64,000 nt of DNA. It comes from Sulfurimonas sp. (GTDB lineage: Bacteria; Campylobacterota; Campylobacteria; Campylobacterales; Sulfurimonadaceae). The stretch is from assembly GCA_028044295.1 (NCBI GenBank), contig JAOFSE010000004.1, positions 97,748 to 161,747 of the forward strand. The letters are read 5' to 3'. The translations under genes were made by a program, and so were the position numbers. Shown piece after piece: positions 53,079-63,350 of this stretch. Positions within the stretch are counted from its first letter, which is position 1. The number at the start of each line of letters is the position of its first letter. The notes beneath the pieces are model-generated. The model was not told the DNA's origin and ran no database searches. It saw nothing but the letters and a program-made list of their open reading frames with translations.

Positions 53079-55232
53079 CTATCTATATGCATCATCTGTA
53101 CGGATGATTTGTATAACTTTTATTTTTTGTTCTATTTTAGCACGAAGTGTGTTAATATCACCTTCTTTTGACTCAAAACCAAGTTCACAATAACTAGTTG
53201 ATTCGCTTTTGTTTTTTCCTAGTTCAATAAGGTTAATATCTATTTTTAATTTAACAAGATAGTTCAGAAATTCTGCTAATGTTCCAACTCCACTATGAAG
53301 TGAGACGATCATGTTATAGTTATATACATGTAGTTTTTCCCACTTAATAAAAAGCATAGGTCTCTGTTCGTCAATATATTTAGAAGCACTTCCACACATT
53401 TTATGATGTACATGTGCTTTGCCTTTTTCTAAAAAAGATACTATTTCATCACCTTTCTTTGGATGACAACAATAATCAAAAACCACATCACTTACACTAG
53501 ATGTAGAAAATATTTCTAAGCCACTCAAGCTATATGATCTCAATTTAAATCTATGACGAGAAAGAAAACTTTTGAATCTATTTGTTTGGGAGATATCTAA
53601 AATATATCTATGTATAACTTCACGAAAGTGTTCTATATCTATTGGGATTGTTGATCTTTTATCACATTGGTTTAGTTCAAACCACTCTTCAACTCTTGAA
53701 TTATTTAAATTCATAGCTGTTGCAACAATATTAACACTTGATTTTGAGTTTATATCTCTAAGTCTAGCATTACAGTTGTGTCTCATGTTTGATCGAGCTT
53801 TTGATGTTTTTACTGCATCAATCCAAGAACATCTAGTCTTAGGCTCATCTGCCATATCTATTTTGACTATATCACCATTTTGTAGTTCGCTTAAAAGTGG
53901 TGCTTTTGTCTTATTTACTAAAGCACCTATTGCATGGTCTCCTACATAAGTATGTACTGCATAAGCAAAGTCTAAAACAACTGCTCCACGAGGAAGTGTA
54001 AATGCTTCTCCAGTTGGTGAAAAAACAGATATATCCTCAGAGTATAAATCATTTTTTATAAGGTCATAAAAATCTTCTACTGACTCATTTTGATATCCGA
54101 GGTTATTAAGCCAATCAAGTTTGATGGTGTTGTTACCACCACTCTTATATTTCCAGTGAGCAGCAACACCAAGTTCCGCTGTTTCATGCATATTATTAGT
54201 TCTAATTTGAACTTCAAAAATGGCTGTTTCATAGAAAACTGTAGTATGCAAAGTTTGGTAACCATTGTCCTTAGGTACAGCTATGTAATCTTTAAACCTA
54301 GAAGACAAAGGTTGAAAATGCAAATGAATAAGACCTAAAATTTTATAGCATTTCACTGGGTCATCAGTAATGATTCTTACAGCTAAAAGATCTAGTACCT
54401 CTTCAATACCAACACCTTTTCTCTGCATTTTAAGATAGATGGAGTATCTATGTTTTACACGAGATAGTATCTCAAAATCATCTTCACAAAAACCATCTTT
54501 TACCAGTATTTTGTTTATTGATTCTTTAAAATCATCCAGCTTCATTTCAATGGCATGAAAGTTTGTATCTAGATAATTATCTATATGATGTTTTTCTTCT
54601 TTAAACAAATATGAAAAGCTTAAATCCTCTAATAAGTTTTTCAAAAAACTTATACCTAAACGGTGTGCTATTGGACCATAAACAACAAGTGTCTCTTCTG
54701 CAATTCTTTTTTGTTTATGCTCAGGTAGAGCATCTAATGTCAACATATTATGAAGTCTATCACACAGCTTTACAACTAAAACTCTAACATCTTCTGTACT
54801 TGCTAAGAGCATTTTTCTAAATGAAAGTGCAGATACTATTAATCGTTCATTTGAATTTGATGATACTAACTCTGAATCTCTAATAGTATCAATCTTAGTC
54901 ATACCATCTACTAGATTTGCAACATCTTCTCCAAATAAATCTTTAACATCAGAGGTAGATATATCTGTATCTTCTACTACATCATGAAGTAATGCAGCAA
55001 TTGCCATCGATTCATCGTCTGTAATTGATGAAACTATTGATGCAACTAAGATAGGGTGTATTACATAAGGCTCGCCACTTTTTCTAAACTGGTCAATATG
55101 AGCTTCTTTTGAGTAGTTAAGTGCTTGTTTTAATGCTTCACTAGAGTCTATCTGTGAAAAAAGGTAAGAGGTAGCTGAGTCAACATCATGAATATGTTTT
55201 ACTTTTTCAATATCTACTTGACTCAAACTCAA
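53079..55232 (-). CDS. spoT: Bifunctional (p)ppGpp synthetase/hydrolase (RelA/SpoT homologue)
   Basis: The domains in order are the HD hydrolase (about 35-190, with ALLHDVVEDTD), the synthetase (about 230-360, with RFKDYIAVPKDNGYQTLHT), TGS (about 395-455, FSPTGEAFTLPRGAVVLDFAYAVH) and a C-terminal region ending in an ACT domain (about 640-717). Both catalytic cores are intact, so this is probably the single bifunctional enzyme of the species. It sets alarmone levels in starvation. Start TTG 55232 has no clear ribosome site; a second TTG two codons in is an alternative. It follows rpoZ by 12 nt. Confidence 0.93.
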   Translation of the reverse strand: MSLSQVDIEKVKHIHDVDSATSYLFSQIDSSEALKQALNYSKEAHIDQFRKSGEPYVIHPILVASIVSSITDDESMAIAALLHDVVEDTDISTSDVKDLFGEDVANLVDGMTKIDTIRDSELVSSNSNERLIVSALSFRKMLLASTEDVRVLVVKLCDRLHNMLTLDALPEHKQKRIAEETLVVYGPIAHRLGISFLKNLLEDLSFSYLFKEEKHHIDNYLDTNFHAIEMKLDDFKESINKILVKDGFCEDDFEILSRVKHRYSIYLKMQRKGVGIEEVLDLLAVRIITDDPVKCYKILGLIHLHFQPLSSRFKDYIAVPKDNGYQTLHTTVFYETAIFEVQIRTNNMHETAELGVAAHWKYKSGGNNTIKLDWLNNLGYQNESVEDFYDLIKNDLYSEDISVFSPTGEAFTLPRGAVVLDFAYAVHTYVGDHAIGALVNKTKAPLLSELQNGDIVKIDMADEPKTRCSWIDAVKTSKARSNMRHNCNARLRDINSKSSVNIVATAMNLNNSRVEEWFELNQCDKRSTIPIDIEHFREVIHRYILDISQTNRFKSFLSRHRFKLRSYSLSGLEIFSTSSVSDVVFDYCCHPKKGDEIVSFLEKGKAHVHHKMCGSASKYIDEQRPMLFIKWEKLHVYNYNMIVSLHSGVGTLAEFLNYLVKLKIDINLIELGKNKSESTSYCELGFESKEGDINTLRAKIEQKIKVIQIIRTDDAYR

Positions 55233-55244
55233 GGGTTTTACTTT

Positions 55245-55463
55245 TTATTTCTCTAAATCAATAAAGCCTTTAACATTTACAAGGCCCTCTGCAAGTTCCA
55301 TAAGAGCCAAATCAGCTTCTTTAACGTTTTTAGATACACTTAATTTACTAGTTGCACCATTCAAAAGTTCATCTGTTCTTTTAGATACTGCTATCGCTAA
55401 TTGGTAACGATCCATACTTGGGTTGTTATCTAATATTTTTGCTGTTAACTGTTCTACTTTCAT
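55245..55463 (-). CDS. rpoZ: RNA polymerase omega subunit
   Basis: The 72-residue protein has the omega pattern with MDRYQLAIAVSKRTDELLNG near the start and ALMELAEGLV near the end. Omega helps assemble the beta' subunit and, in many bacteria, contributes to the ppGpp binding site. Location directly upstream of spoT fits this link. Confidence 0.92.
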   Translation of the reverse strand: MKVEQLTAKILDNNPSMDRYQLAIAVSKRTDELLNGATSKLSVSKNVKEADLALMELAEGLVNVKGFIDLEK

Positions 55464-55484
55464 GTTTTTCCTTTTATTTCGTTT

Positions 55485-56204
<720 letters not shown>

Positions 56205-56220
56205 TTATCATAATCCGTGA

Positions 56221-56226
56221 ATTATA
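56221..56226 (-). promoter_or_regulatory. Predicted -10 element of the pyrH unit
   Basis: The minus strand reads TATAAT 25 nt before the pyrH ATG at 56195. The 149-nt divergent gap to the GNAT gene also has TAAAAT (56315-56320) on the + strand at a plausible distance from its ATG. Confidence 0.45.
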
Positions 56227-56344
56227 CTTAAGTTAGGCTTTTATTTTGCTTTGAAGTGATTAGATTTATTGATACTTCTACAAGTCTCCACTTCTTATTT
56301 TATTTAAAAGACGATAAAATACTATAAACACAAAAGGAAAACTA

Positions 56345-56620
56345 ATGTCTAATACACTAATACATAATGAATCTGAATCTAAGTACGAATACCATATTGA
56401 TGGCTATGTAGCATATATTACATATGATGACCAAAATGGTGAAATGCACTTAACTCATACAATAGTTCCAGAAGAGCTAGCAGGTAAAGGTCTTGCAAGA
56501 ACTCTTTTAGAAGATGTACTTCAAGAGATTAAAAAAGACAATAAAAAAGCTGTCGCTCAATGTTCATACATAGTAAAATATCAAGAAAAACATCCAGAAG
56601 CAAGTGATTTATTCGTATAA
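56345..56620 (+). CDS. Small GNAT-type N-acetyltransferase (YjdJ-like)
   Basis: This 91-residue protein belongs to the minimal GNAT group. It shows a beta strand pair (YVAYITYDDQNGEMHLTHTIV) and the acetyl-CoA loop PEELAGKGLARTLLED, equivalent to the Q-x-x-G-x-G/A motif. An ending with CSYIVKYQEKHPE is typical of YjdJ/YidJ-like proteins. The substrate is unknown. AAAAGGAAAA precedes the ATG. It is a single gene flanked by a hairpin. Confidence 0.82.
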   Translation: MSNTLIHNESESKYEYHIDGYVAYITYDDQNGEMHLTHTIVPEELAGKGLARTLLEDVLQEIKKDNKKAVAQCSYIVKYQEKHPEASDLFV

Positions 56621-56630
56621 CATATTAATC

Positions 56631-56661
56631 AACTTTAGAAGTTCTACCAACTTCTAAAGTT
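56631..56661. terminator. Bidirectional terminator between the GNAT and rlmI genes
   Basis: A perfect 13-bp stem, AACTTTAGAAGTT (56631-56643) with AACTTCTAAAGTT (56649-56661), encloses the loop CTACC. It fills the 42-nt gap between the two convergent genes and has T-rich ends in both directions. Confidence 0.7.
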
Positions 56662-56662
56662 T

Positions 56663-57862
56663 TCACTTTAACTTTCTTATAAATACAACTTTTAAATAGT
56701 TACCCTCTTTAAACTTATGGGCAACTCTAAAATCTTTAGGAAGTGAAAAACTCTCTTCTACTTCATACTTTCCTTTTAACTCTTTAAATGCTTTAAATAT
56801 AAAGTCCCTAAAAGTCATCATAGAAAAGTTAGCCGAGTTTGTTGACGCTACAATCACTCCACCTTTATTTGTAATTTGTATAGCCTCTTTTAGAAGTTTT
56901 ACATAATCTTTTGAAGCTGAGAATGTATGCTTTTTACTTCTTGCAAAACTAGGTGGGTCAAGAACAACAATATCAAATAGAAGATGCTTTTTAACTGCGT
57001 ACTTAAAGTAGTTAAATACATCTTCAACAATAATATCTTGATTTTCTACATGTAGATTATTTATCGTGAACTGTTCAGTTGTTTTAGGACGGCTTCGATT
57101 TGCTAAATCTACACTTGTTGTTTTTGTAGAACCACCAAGTGCTGCAAAAACTGAAAATGCACCTGTATAAGAGAAGGTATTCAGAACTGTTTTTCCTTTT
57201 GCATATTTATCACGGATAGTACGACGTACATCTCTTTGATCTAAAAATACACCAACCATTGGTCCATCATCTAAATATATTGCAAAGTTTGCATTGTTCT
57301 CTTTAACAATTAAAGGTGCCTCAGCTTCCTCTCCACATACAAAGTCATTTGAATCATCAAGGTACATACCCTTACCATCAAATCTCTTCTTTTGGTATAT
57401 ACCTTTATAAGTCACTACTGACTTAAGGGCTTCAAGTATTTCACTTTTTAATTCATATATCCCAATAGAATACCATGTTAGAAGATAAAATCCATCAAAG
57501 TAGTCGATTGTTAATCCACCTAAGCCATCACCCTCACCATTTAAAACTCTAAAAGCGGTTGTGCTTTCATCATTAAAGAAGTTTTTCCTGTAGTCTATAG
57601 AGGACTTTATCTTTTTAGTAAAAAATTCTACATCTATTTTTTCATCTTTTTTTAGAGAAAGAATCCAGCCATAGCCCTTATTTTGTTTTCCATAATAACC
57701 CTTGGCTAAAAACTTATTTTTTGAGTCAAGTAGCTTTACTACACTACCCTCCTCTTTAACCTTTGACCAATCCACTATCGATTCTTTTGTTATTAGTGGA
57801 TACCCATCTGTGTAGTCTGAAATAAATTCCTGTTTTATATTTAATTCTATCTCTTTATACAT
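56663..57862 (-). CDS. rlmI: Class I rRNA methyltransferase, RlmI-like
   Basis: The protein consists of an N-terminal PUA-like domain (about 20-95), a linking domain with GEGDGLGGLTIDYFDGFY, and a Rossmann methyltransferase domain with VLNTFSYTGAFSVFAALGG (motif I), DIVVLDPPSFARSK (catalytic PPSF) and VIVASTNSANFS. This is the RlmI/YccW group that makes 5-methylcytosine in 23S rRNA. I use ATG 57862; an in-frame GTG at 57871 is an alternative. One CTACATGTAG lies within it (57046-57055). Confidence 0.87.
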   Translation of the reverse strand: MYKEIELNIKQEFISDYTDGYPLITKESIVDWSKVKEEGSVVKLLDSKNKFLAKGYYGKQNKGYGWILSLKKDEKIDVEFFTKKIKSSIDYRKNFFNDESTTAFRVLNGEGDGLGGLTIDYFDGFYLLTWYSIGIYELKSEILEALKSVVTYKGIYQKKRFDGKGMYLDDSNDFVCGEEAEAPLIVKENNANFAIYLDDGPMVGVFLDQRDVRRTIRDKYAKGKTVLNTFSYTGAFSVFAALGGSTKTTSVDLANRSRPKTTEQFTINNLHVENQDIIVEDVFNYFKYAVKKHLLFDIVVLDPPSFARSKKHTFSASKDYVKLLKEAIQITNKGGVIVASTNSANFSMMTFRDFIFKAFKELKGKYEVEESFSLPKDFRVAHKFKEGNYLKVVFIRKLK

Positions 57863-57945
57863 TATATACACTCTTTTTCAATCTTATTATTATGCGAGTA
57901 TATCTTAAAAATACCTCTATTGGCTTTATGTAAGTCTGATTTCAT

Positions 57946-57951
57946 TATAAT
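57946..57951 (+). promoter_or_regulatory. Predicted -10 element of the protease module
   Basis: TATAAT lies 36 nt before the ATG at 57988 in the divergent gap with rlmI. It would drive the unknown protein, the protease and possibly the downstream M3 peptidase and nuclease genes, which follow with gaps of 0-6 nt. Confidence 0.45.
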
Positions 57952-57987
57952 AAATACAATTATAAATAATATACTAAAAGTAGTAAA

Positions 57988-59301
57988 ATGAACTGGCTAA
58001 ATTTTTTAAATACATCACCAGAATATAGGCATCCTTTTGGAAGAGGAATTAATGCTAAAGTACATAAAGATGAAGAAGAGCTCTTTAACAAGTCATATGA
58101 AGCCTTTGAAAAAAGAGATACATTAAATGCATATGAATACTTTTTCAAATCATTAGAAAACTTTACAGACCACTTATCTAATAAGAATATAATCATATCC
58201 AAAAGTAAAGATAAGATAGAGTTTACTATATACCAAGGAAGTGCAAAGATCACTGGTTATCTTAACGATGAAAATTTATATGCTGAAGCTACTATTATAA
58301 AAAAAGAATCTGCTAATGTAGCACTAAAAAGACGTATACTTGAGAGAAACTATCAGTTCACATATGCAAAGTACTTTACAGATAGTGAATTTATAAAAAT
58401 AAAACTATTTCATGACAATATAACAATGAGCCCTCATAAAGTTTTCTTTCCATTGAGAGAAATTTGTATAAATGCAGACTTTGATAAAGAGTATATAAAA
58501 TCAGAATTTAATAATATAAACTTAGAAGATGTTGACCATTTAAAACCCCTAGATGTAGATGAGCTACATGTAAAATACAATTACCTTCAGAGTTGGATAG
58601 ATGAACTAGAATCAAAACTACTCACCCTTCCCTCAAATGACAATGTTTCTATGCAGTCTTTTATGTTTTTAAATTTTCTATTTAAAATTGATTATTTACT
58701 TACTCCAAAATACGATATTTACCAAAAAATTACTAAAATAATTCAAGAATATTTTGGTGAAGAAGGCATACCTACTGAGACGAAAAACGAACTCTTAAAA
58801 GAGTATATTGACGACTTAAAAGAGATGGATTTTGATAAATTCTGTACAAATTTCTACAATGCTAAATATACCTTTAACCAGACAGAAAAATCATCACATG
58901 AAGAGATTAAAAACTTCATAAATGAATCACTCATAAAAATAAGATGGTATAAAAACAACAGATACAATCAGATAATTCCAACTATATACACATATATATC
59001 ATTTTACACTCTATACAACTTTGGTTTGCACTCTGTGACAAAAGAACTACTTCATACTTTAATTGAAATTCAAAATCCAAAATTTTTTGTAGAACTTGGA
59101 TATAAAGAACTTTATAATGAAGAAAATAACTCTTTTTCTAAAAAAAGTATAATCTCAAGGGTTGAAAATATAATCTCGCCTTTTAGTAATAAATTTAAGT
59201 CATTAAAACCATTTGGGGATAAGCTAAATTTTAGTTCATTAAACGAATTTAGTAACAGTTTTTATCTTCAAATCCAAGAACTCAATTTTGAGGAAATATA
59301 A
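57988..59301 (+). CDS. Protein of unknown function paired with a cytosolic protease
   Basis: I do not recognise this 437-residue protein. It has no signal peptide or membrane segment. It is rich in Lys, Asn, Phe and Tyr. The N-terminal 60 residues begin MNWLNFLNTSPEYRHPFGRG and continue into a helix with the pattern FEKRDTLNAYEYFFKSLENF, which resembles a TPR-like helix pair. The region around 80-160 looks beta-rich; about 195-400 is helical. It is followed after 3 nt by the protease gene, so the two are probably made together and may form a complex. It could be a substrate adaptor or target; no evidence decides this. Confidence 0.6.
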   Translation: MNWLNFLNTSPEYRHPFGRGINAKVHKDEEELFNKSYEAFEKRDTLNAYEYFFKSLENFTDHLSNKNIIISKSKDKIEFTIYQGSAKITGYLNDENLYAEATIIKKESANVALKRRILERNYQFTYAKYFTDSEFIKIKLFHDNITMSPHKVFFPLREICINADFDKEYIKSEFNNINLEDVDHLKPLDVDELHVKYNYLQSWIDELESKLLTLPSNDNVSMQSFMFLNFLFKIDYLLTPKYDIYQKITKIIQEYFGEEGIPTETKNELLKEYIDDLKEMDFDKFCTNFYNAKYTFNQTEKSSHEEIKNFINESLIKIRWYKNNRYNQIIPTIYTYISFYTLYNFGLHSVTKELLHTLIEIQNPKFFVELGYKELYNEENNSFSKKSIISRVENIISPFSNKFKSLKPFGDKLNFSSLNEFSNSFYLQIQELNFEEI

Positions 59302-59304
59302 GCT

Positions 59305-60390
59305 ATGAATACACAAGATATTTTAGAAGTTAATATTGAAAATATCATACAGGTCATGACCCCTTATGGTAGTGGTAGTGGATTTATTATAGATGACATA
59401 ATTATCACAAACTCACATGTTGTATCTGGGCTCAAAGAAGTAGTAGTAAAATCTAAGATAATTGAGAGAAGTATTGCTAGTGTTGTTTATGATGATTCAT
59501 TTTATGACTTAGCTTTTATACAACTAGACTTTAAAACTCCATCCAACCCTCTAAAACTTACTCAACAAACAGTGTTAGATGGAGATAAAACTATTGCAAT
59601 AGGTCATCCATATGGGCTTAACTATACTGCTACAGAAGGGATCGTATCTCGTGCTTCAAGACTACAAGGTGACTTAGAGTATATTCAAATAGATGCTGCC
59701 ATTAATCCTGGGAATAGTGGTGGACCTCTTTTAAATGAGATAGGTGAAGTAATAGGTGTAAATACCTTTATAATTCAAAATGCCAACAACCTAGGCTTTG
59801 CTCTTCCATACTTCTATGTTAAAGAAGCTATAGAGAGTTATAAAAAACTCTCCTTAGAGAATATCATAAAATGTCCTTCTTGCAAAAACCTCATTGATGA
59901 AGAAACTATAGAAAATGACTACTGTAAGAAGTGTGGTGCAAAAATAGAAGTAGCAAAACTAAGACGAAAAGGTTATAAACCTACTGGTGCAACAAAGGTT
60001 GTAGAGGAAATACTTGAAGAGCTAAACATAAATGTAACACTCTCAAGGAGATCTCAAGCATCATGGATAGTAGATAGTGGAAGTGCAGAGATTGAAATAA
60101 GTTACTATGAAAATGGAATTATTATTGGAGAGAGTAAACTTTGTGCAATTCCTTCAAATAAAATTGATGAAGTTTATGATTACTTACTAAATGAAAATGA
60201 AAAACTATCTTACCTTCAATTTGCAATCAATGAGAACAGCATTTATCTGTCATATATTATAATTGACTCTTCATTAACACTAAAAGAGGGTAAAATTGCA
60301 CTTGCAAGACTTTTAGACTATGCAAATAAATATGATGATATTTTGATTAATAAGTATGGTGCGATAAAACATAAAAAAGATGAGGATTAA
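59305..60390 (+). CDS. Cytosolic trypsin-like serine protease with zinc ribbon and C-terminal YbjN-like domain
   Basis: The protease domain (1-180) has the HtrA-type triad His38 (TNSHVV), Asp68 (FYDLAF) and Ser138 (PGNSGGP), so it should be active. Unlike DegP/HtrA it lacks a signal peptide, membrane anchor and PDZ domain. A zinc ribbon follows with Cys190-Cys193 and Cys207-Cys210. Residues from about 225 to 361 form an alpha-beta domain that reminds me of YbjN or type III secretion chaperone folds; this part is uncertain. Location inside the cell and coupling to the unknown gene 3 nt upstream suggest a specific regulatory cleavage rather than envelope quality control. Confidence 0.82.
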   Translation: MNTQDILEVNIENIIQVMTPYGSGSGFIIDDIIITNSHVVSGLKEVVVKSKIIERSIASVVYDDSFYDLAFIQLDFKTPSNPLKLTQQTVLDGDKTIAIGHPYGLNYTATEGIVSRASRLQGDLEYIQIDAAINPGNSGGPLLNEIGEVIGVNTFIIQNANNLGFALPYFYVKEAIESYKKLSLENIIKCPSCKNLIDEETIENDYCKKCGAKIEVAKLRRKGYKPTGATKVVEEILEELNINVTLSRRSQASWIVDSGSAEIEISYYENGIIIGESKLCAIPSNKIDEVYDYLLNENEKLSYLQFAINENSIYLSYIIIDSSLTLKEGKIALARLLDYANKYDDILINKYGAIKHKKDED

Positions 60391-60396
60391 GAATAA

Positions 60397-62346
60397 ATGA
60401 GCGAATTTTTAGAATTTAAAATAGATTTAGAGAATTTTATAGATGATTTAAACACTAGACTAGATAACAACAATAAACAAATAAAAGAACTTTTACATGT
60501 AGAAAGTAAAACCTACGCAAATTTTGTAAAACCTATGCAGGAAATGGATGAGAATCTAGAGCATTTTTTCACTCCACTTTCACACTTAAATGCTGTAAAA
60601 AATTCTGATAAAACTCAAGAAGTATATGCAGAGTCTTTACCTATAATTACAGAATATTCAACAAAGCTATCTCAAAACCTAGAAATATATAAAGTATATA
60701 AAAATATATATGAGGATGAAAAAGAACAACTCAACTATGAACAAAACAGAGTTTTAGAGTTAAATATTCAAGGCTTTGAACTTAGTGGTGCACACTTAGA
60801 TGATGCTACAAAAGAAAGACTTCAAGAAATAAACATAAAAAAAAGTGAGTTATCAAATAACTTCTCTCAAAACCTTCTTGATGCGACAAATGCGTATGAA
60901 TATATAATTACAGATGAAAAAGATGTAGAAGGTTTACCCTCAAGTGATATAGAGTCTGCTAAATTTGAAGAAGATGGTCAAGTAAAATATAAATTCACAC
61001 TCCAAATGCCATCATATATTGCCTATATGACTTATGGTAAGAATGCAAAAATACGAGAGACTCTTTACAAAGCTTATGTAACTAGATCACCTGAAAATGC
61101 GGAGATAATAGATGGCCTTCTACAACTAAAAAATGAAAAGAGTAAACTTCTAGGATTCGACAATTATGCACAGTTATCACTAGCAACAAAAATGGCAAAT
61201 CAAGAAGAAGAGGTTCTAGGATTTTTAGAATCACTTATGATAAATTCAAAATCACAGGCTAAAGATGAGCTACAAGAGGTAGAAAATATTGCACAGAAGC
61301 CTTTAGAGAGTTTTGACACTGCTTACTATGGTGAAATACTAAAGAAAGATAAATATGATTTAGATGAAGAGCTATACCGTCCATACTTCGAACAAAAAAG
61401 TGTAGTAAATGGAATGTTTGATTTTTTGACAAAACTTTTTGGAATTACATTTGAAAAAGTAGAAGAAAAATTATGGGATGAAAAAGCATTCTCATTTAAC
61501 CTACATGTAGAAGATAAACTAAGAGCCAGACTATATCTTGACTTGGAAGCAAGAGAGAGTAAACGTGGTGGAGCTTGGATGAATAATTTCCAAACACATT
61601 GTATAAAAGAAGATGCAACAGAACAACTTGCATCTGCATTTATCGTATGTAATTTTCCTCCCTCAAGTGATATCAGTCCATCTCTTTTAAGACATGACGA
61701 CGTAGTAACACTTTTTCATGAAATGGGGCATGCGATTCATCATATGTTAAGCACAGTGAATGAAAATGAAGTGAGTGGTGTTAATGGCGTAGAGTGGGAT
61801 GCAGTTGAGTTTCCATCTCAATTTTTAGAAAACTTTGCGTATGAACCAAGTGTACTAAAATTATTTGCAACTCATCATAAAACAGGAGAAGTAATTCCTG
61901 ATGATATGATAGAAAAGCTAGTTCGCTCTAAAAACTTTCTTTCTGCATCAGGGATGCTAAGACAACTAGAGTTTTCTATATTTGATTTTAAACTTCACTC
62001 TAAAGTATACCAAGGAGATGAAGTTCAAAGTTTACTAGATAGCATAAGAGCTGATACTGCGCTAATAAAAGCACCAAGTTATAATAAGTTTCAAAATGGA
62101 TTTTCACATATTTTTGCAGGTGGTTATGCCGCTGGTTATTACAGTTATAAATGGGCAGAAGTGCTTAGTGCTGATGCTTTTTTCAAGGTAGTAGATGAGG
62201 GAATATTTAACTCTAAAACTGCAAAAAAATATCTACAGATTATACTAAATGGTGGTGGAGCAAAAAGTATGAGTGAACTTTTTAAAGAACTTATGGGAAG
62301 AGAACCAAATACAGATAACTTACTAAGACTCAACGGCATTCACTAG
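60397..62346 (+). CDS. M3-family metallopeptidase, oligopeptidase A-like
   Basis: This 649-residue thimet/oligopeptidase A-type zinc peptidase has the HExxH motif in LFHEMGHAIHHML (about 447-459), with the third ligand Glu in WDAVEFPSQFLENF. It also has the C-terminal GGYAAGYYSYKWAEVLSADAF stretch that is typical of M3A enzymes (quoted up to key residues). It degrades short peptides in the cytoplasm, including signal peptide fragments. It follows the serine protease by 6 nt, so peptide products could be passed on, but this is inference. Two TACATGTA palindromes lie inside (60494 and 61502). Confidence 0.92.
   Translation: MSEFLEFKIDLENFIDDLNTRLDNNNKQIKELLHVESKTYANFVKPMQEMDENLEHFFTPLSHLNAVKNSDKTQEVYAESLPIITEYSTKLSQNLEIYKVYKNIYEDEKEQLNYEQNRVLELNIQGFELSGAHLDDATKERLQEINIKKSELSNNFSQNLLDATNAYEYIITDEKDVEGLPSSDIESAKFEEDGQVKYKFTLQMPSYIAYMTYGKNAKIRETLYKAYVTRSPENAEIIDGLLQLKNEKSKLLGFDNYAQLSLATKMANQEEEVLGFLESLMINSKSQAKDELQEVENIAQKPLESFDTAYYGEILKKDKYDLDEELYRPYFEQKSVVNGMFDFLTKLFGITFEKVEEKLWDEKAFSFNLHVEDKLRARLYLDLEARESKRGGAWMNNFQTHCIKEDATEQLASAFIVCNFPPSSDISPSLLRHDDVVTLFHEMGHAIHHMLSTVNENEVSGVNGVEWDAVEFPSQFLENFAYEPSVLKLFATHHKTGEVIPDDMIEKLVRSKNFLSASGMLRQLEFSIFDFKLHSKVYQGDEVQSLLDSIRADTALIKAPSYNKFQNGFSHIFAGGYAAGYYSYKWAEVLSADAFFKVVDEGIFNSKTAKKYLQIILNGGGAKSMSELFKELMGREPNTDNLLRLNGIH
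61501..61510. repeat. Isolated CTACATGTAG palindrome
   Basis: A full 10-bp copy of the window-wide palindrome lies within the M3 peptidase gene, where it encodes Leu-His-Val, as many copies in the 8-11 kb cluster do. Confidence 0.8.
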
Positions 62347-63350
62347 TGAGATTTTTAGTTGTTTTTCTATTATTTACAACTTTCATTTATGGAGAAATAA
62401 CTTTGAAAATCGCAACTTATAACGTAGAAAATTTATTTGATTTAGAAAAAGATGGCTATAAATATAAAGAGTATAAGCCATATGGAAAATCTCTTTGGAA
62501 TAAGAAACATTACAAAATAAAACTACAAAATATTTCAAAAGTAATCAAAGATATAAATGCAGATATAATTGGCCTACAAGAAATACACTCACTAAAAGCA
62601 CTTAAAGATTTAAGACTCCAACTAAAGAAACAAGGCTTATACTATCAATACTATTCAATTGCAAAAAAGAAAAACACAGCTATAAAAACAGCATTTTTAA
62701 GTAAAATACCTTTTATATACTCTAAAGAGTTAAGTGTTACTTCATCGTACAAATATAGAAATATACTCGAGAGTAAGTTCAATATTAACGGTAATAGCCT
62801 ATATATATTTAATAATCATTGGAAATCTAAATCAGGACCTGAGAGTATGAGAATAGTCTCTGCGAAAACTCTACGAGATAGAATTGAAGAGATTGGCTTT
62901 GATAAAAATATAATTTTGTTAGGGGACTTTAACTCTCATTATGAAGAATATCTACTATTTCAACGAAACAGAAAACATAACAATACAAATGGAAAAACAG
63001 GGATTAATCATGTTCTTAGAACTATTAAACAAACTCAAAAATCTTTACATGTTGAGTACGATCAAAACAACTTCTATAATCTTTGGTATGACACAGATAA
63101 ACACAAACGGTACTCATACATATATAGAGGTAAAAAAGAGGCTCTGGACAATATATTGGTATCACAGCCATTACTTAATGAAAAAAATATATCTTATATA
63201 CCTAATTCCATAGATAACTTTGATAAAGAGTATCTATTTAAAAAGAAAAATGTATACAGATGGACAGTATCGCGAGCTAGAGTGCCAAAACATAAAGGAA
63301 AAGGCTACTCAGACCATTTAGCTGTTATAGCAAAGTTTGTTGTGAAGTAA
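62346..63350 (+). CDS. Secreted endonuclease/exonuclease/phosphatase family protein
   Basis: A signal peptide (1-16) precedes the EEP fold with NVENLFD (about 27), GLQEIHS with the metal-binding Glu (about 77), NNHWKSK with the catalytic His (about 155), LLGDFNSH (about 195) and YSDHLAV at the end. This pattern is that of DNase I-like extracellular nucleases. It may recover phosphate or nucleotides from external DNA. GTG start at 62346 shares one base with the M3 peptidase stop. It overlaps the convergent ung gene by 26 nt. Confidence 0.85.
   Translation: MRFLVVFLLFTTFIYGEITLKIATYNVENLFDLEKDGYKYKEYKPYGKSLWNKKHYKIKLQNISKVIKDINADIIGLQEIHSLKALKDLRLQLKKQGLYYQYYSIAKKKNTAIKTAFLSKIPFIYSKELSVTSSYKYRNILESKFNINGNSLYIFNNHWKSKSGPESMRIVSAKTLRDRIEEIGFDKNIILLGDFNSHYEEYLLFQRNRKHNNTNGKTGINHVLRTIKQTQKSLHVEYDQNNFYNLWYDTDKHKRYSYIYRGKKEALDNILVSQPLLNEKNISYIPNSIDNFDKEYLFKKKNVYRWTVSRARVPKHKGKGYSDHLAVIAKFVVK

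Noticed and set aside
53572..53949. A 125-codon open frame on the + strand opposite the (p)ppGpp enzyme gene
   Set aside because: It lies opposite conserved TGS and linker coding sequence and has no start signal or family likeness.
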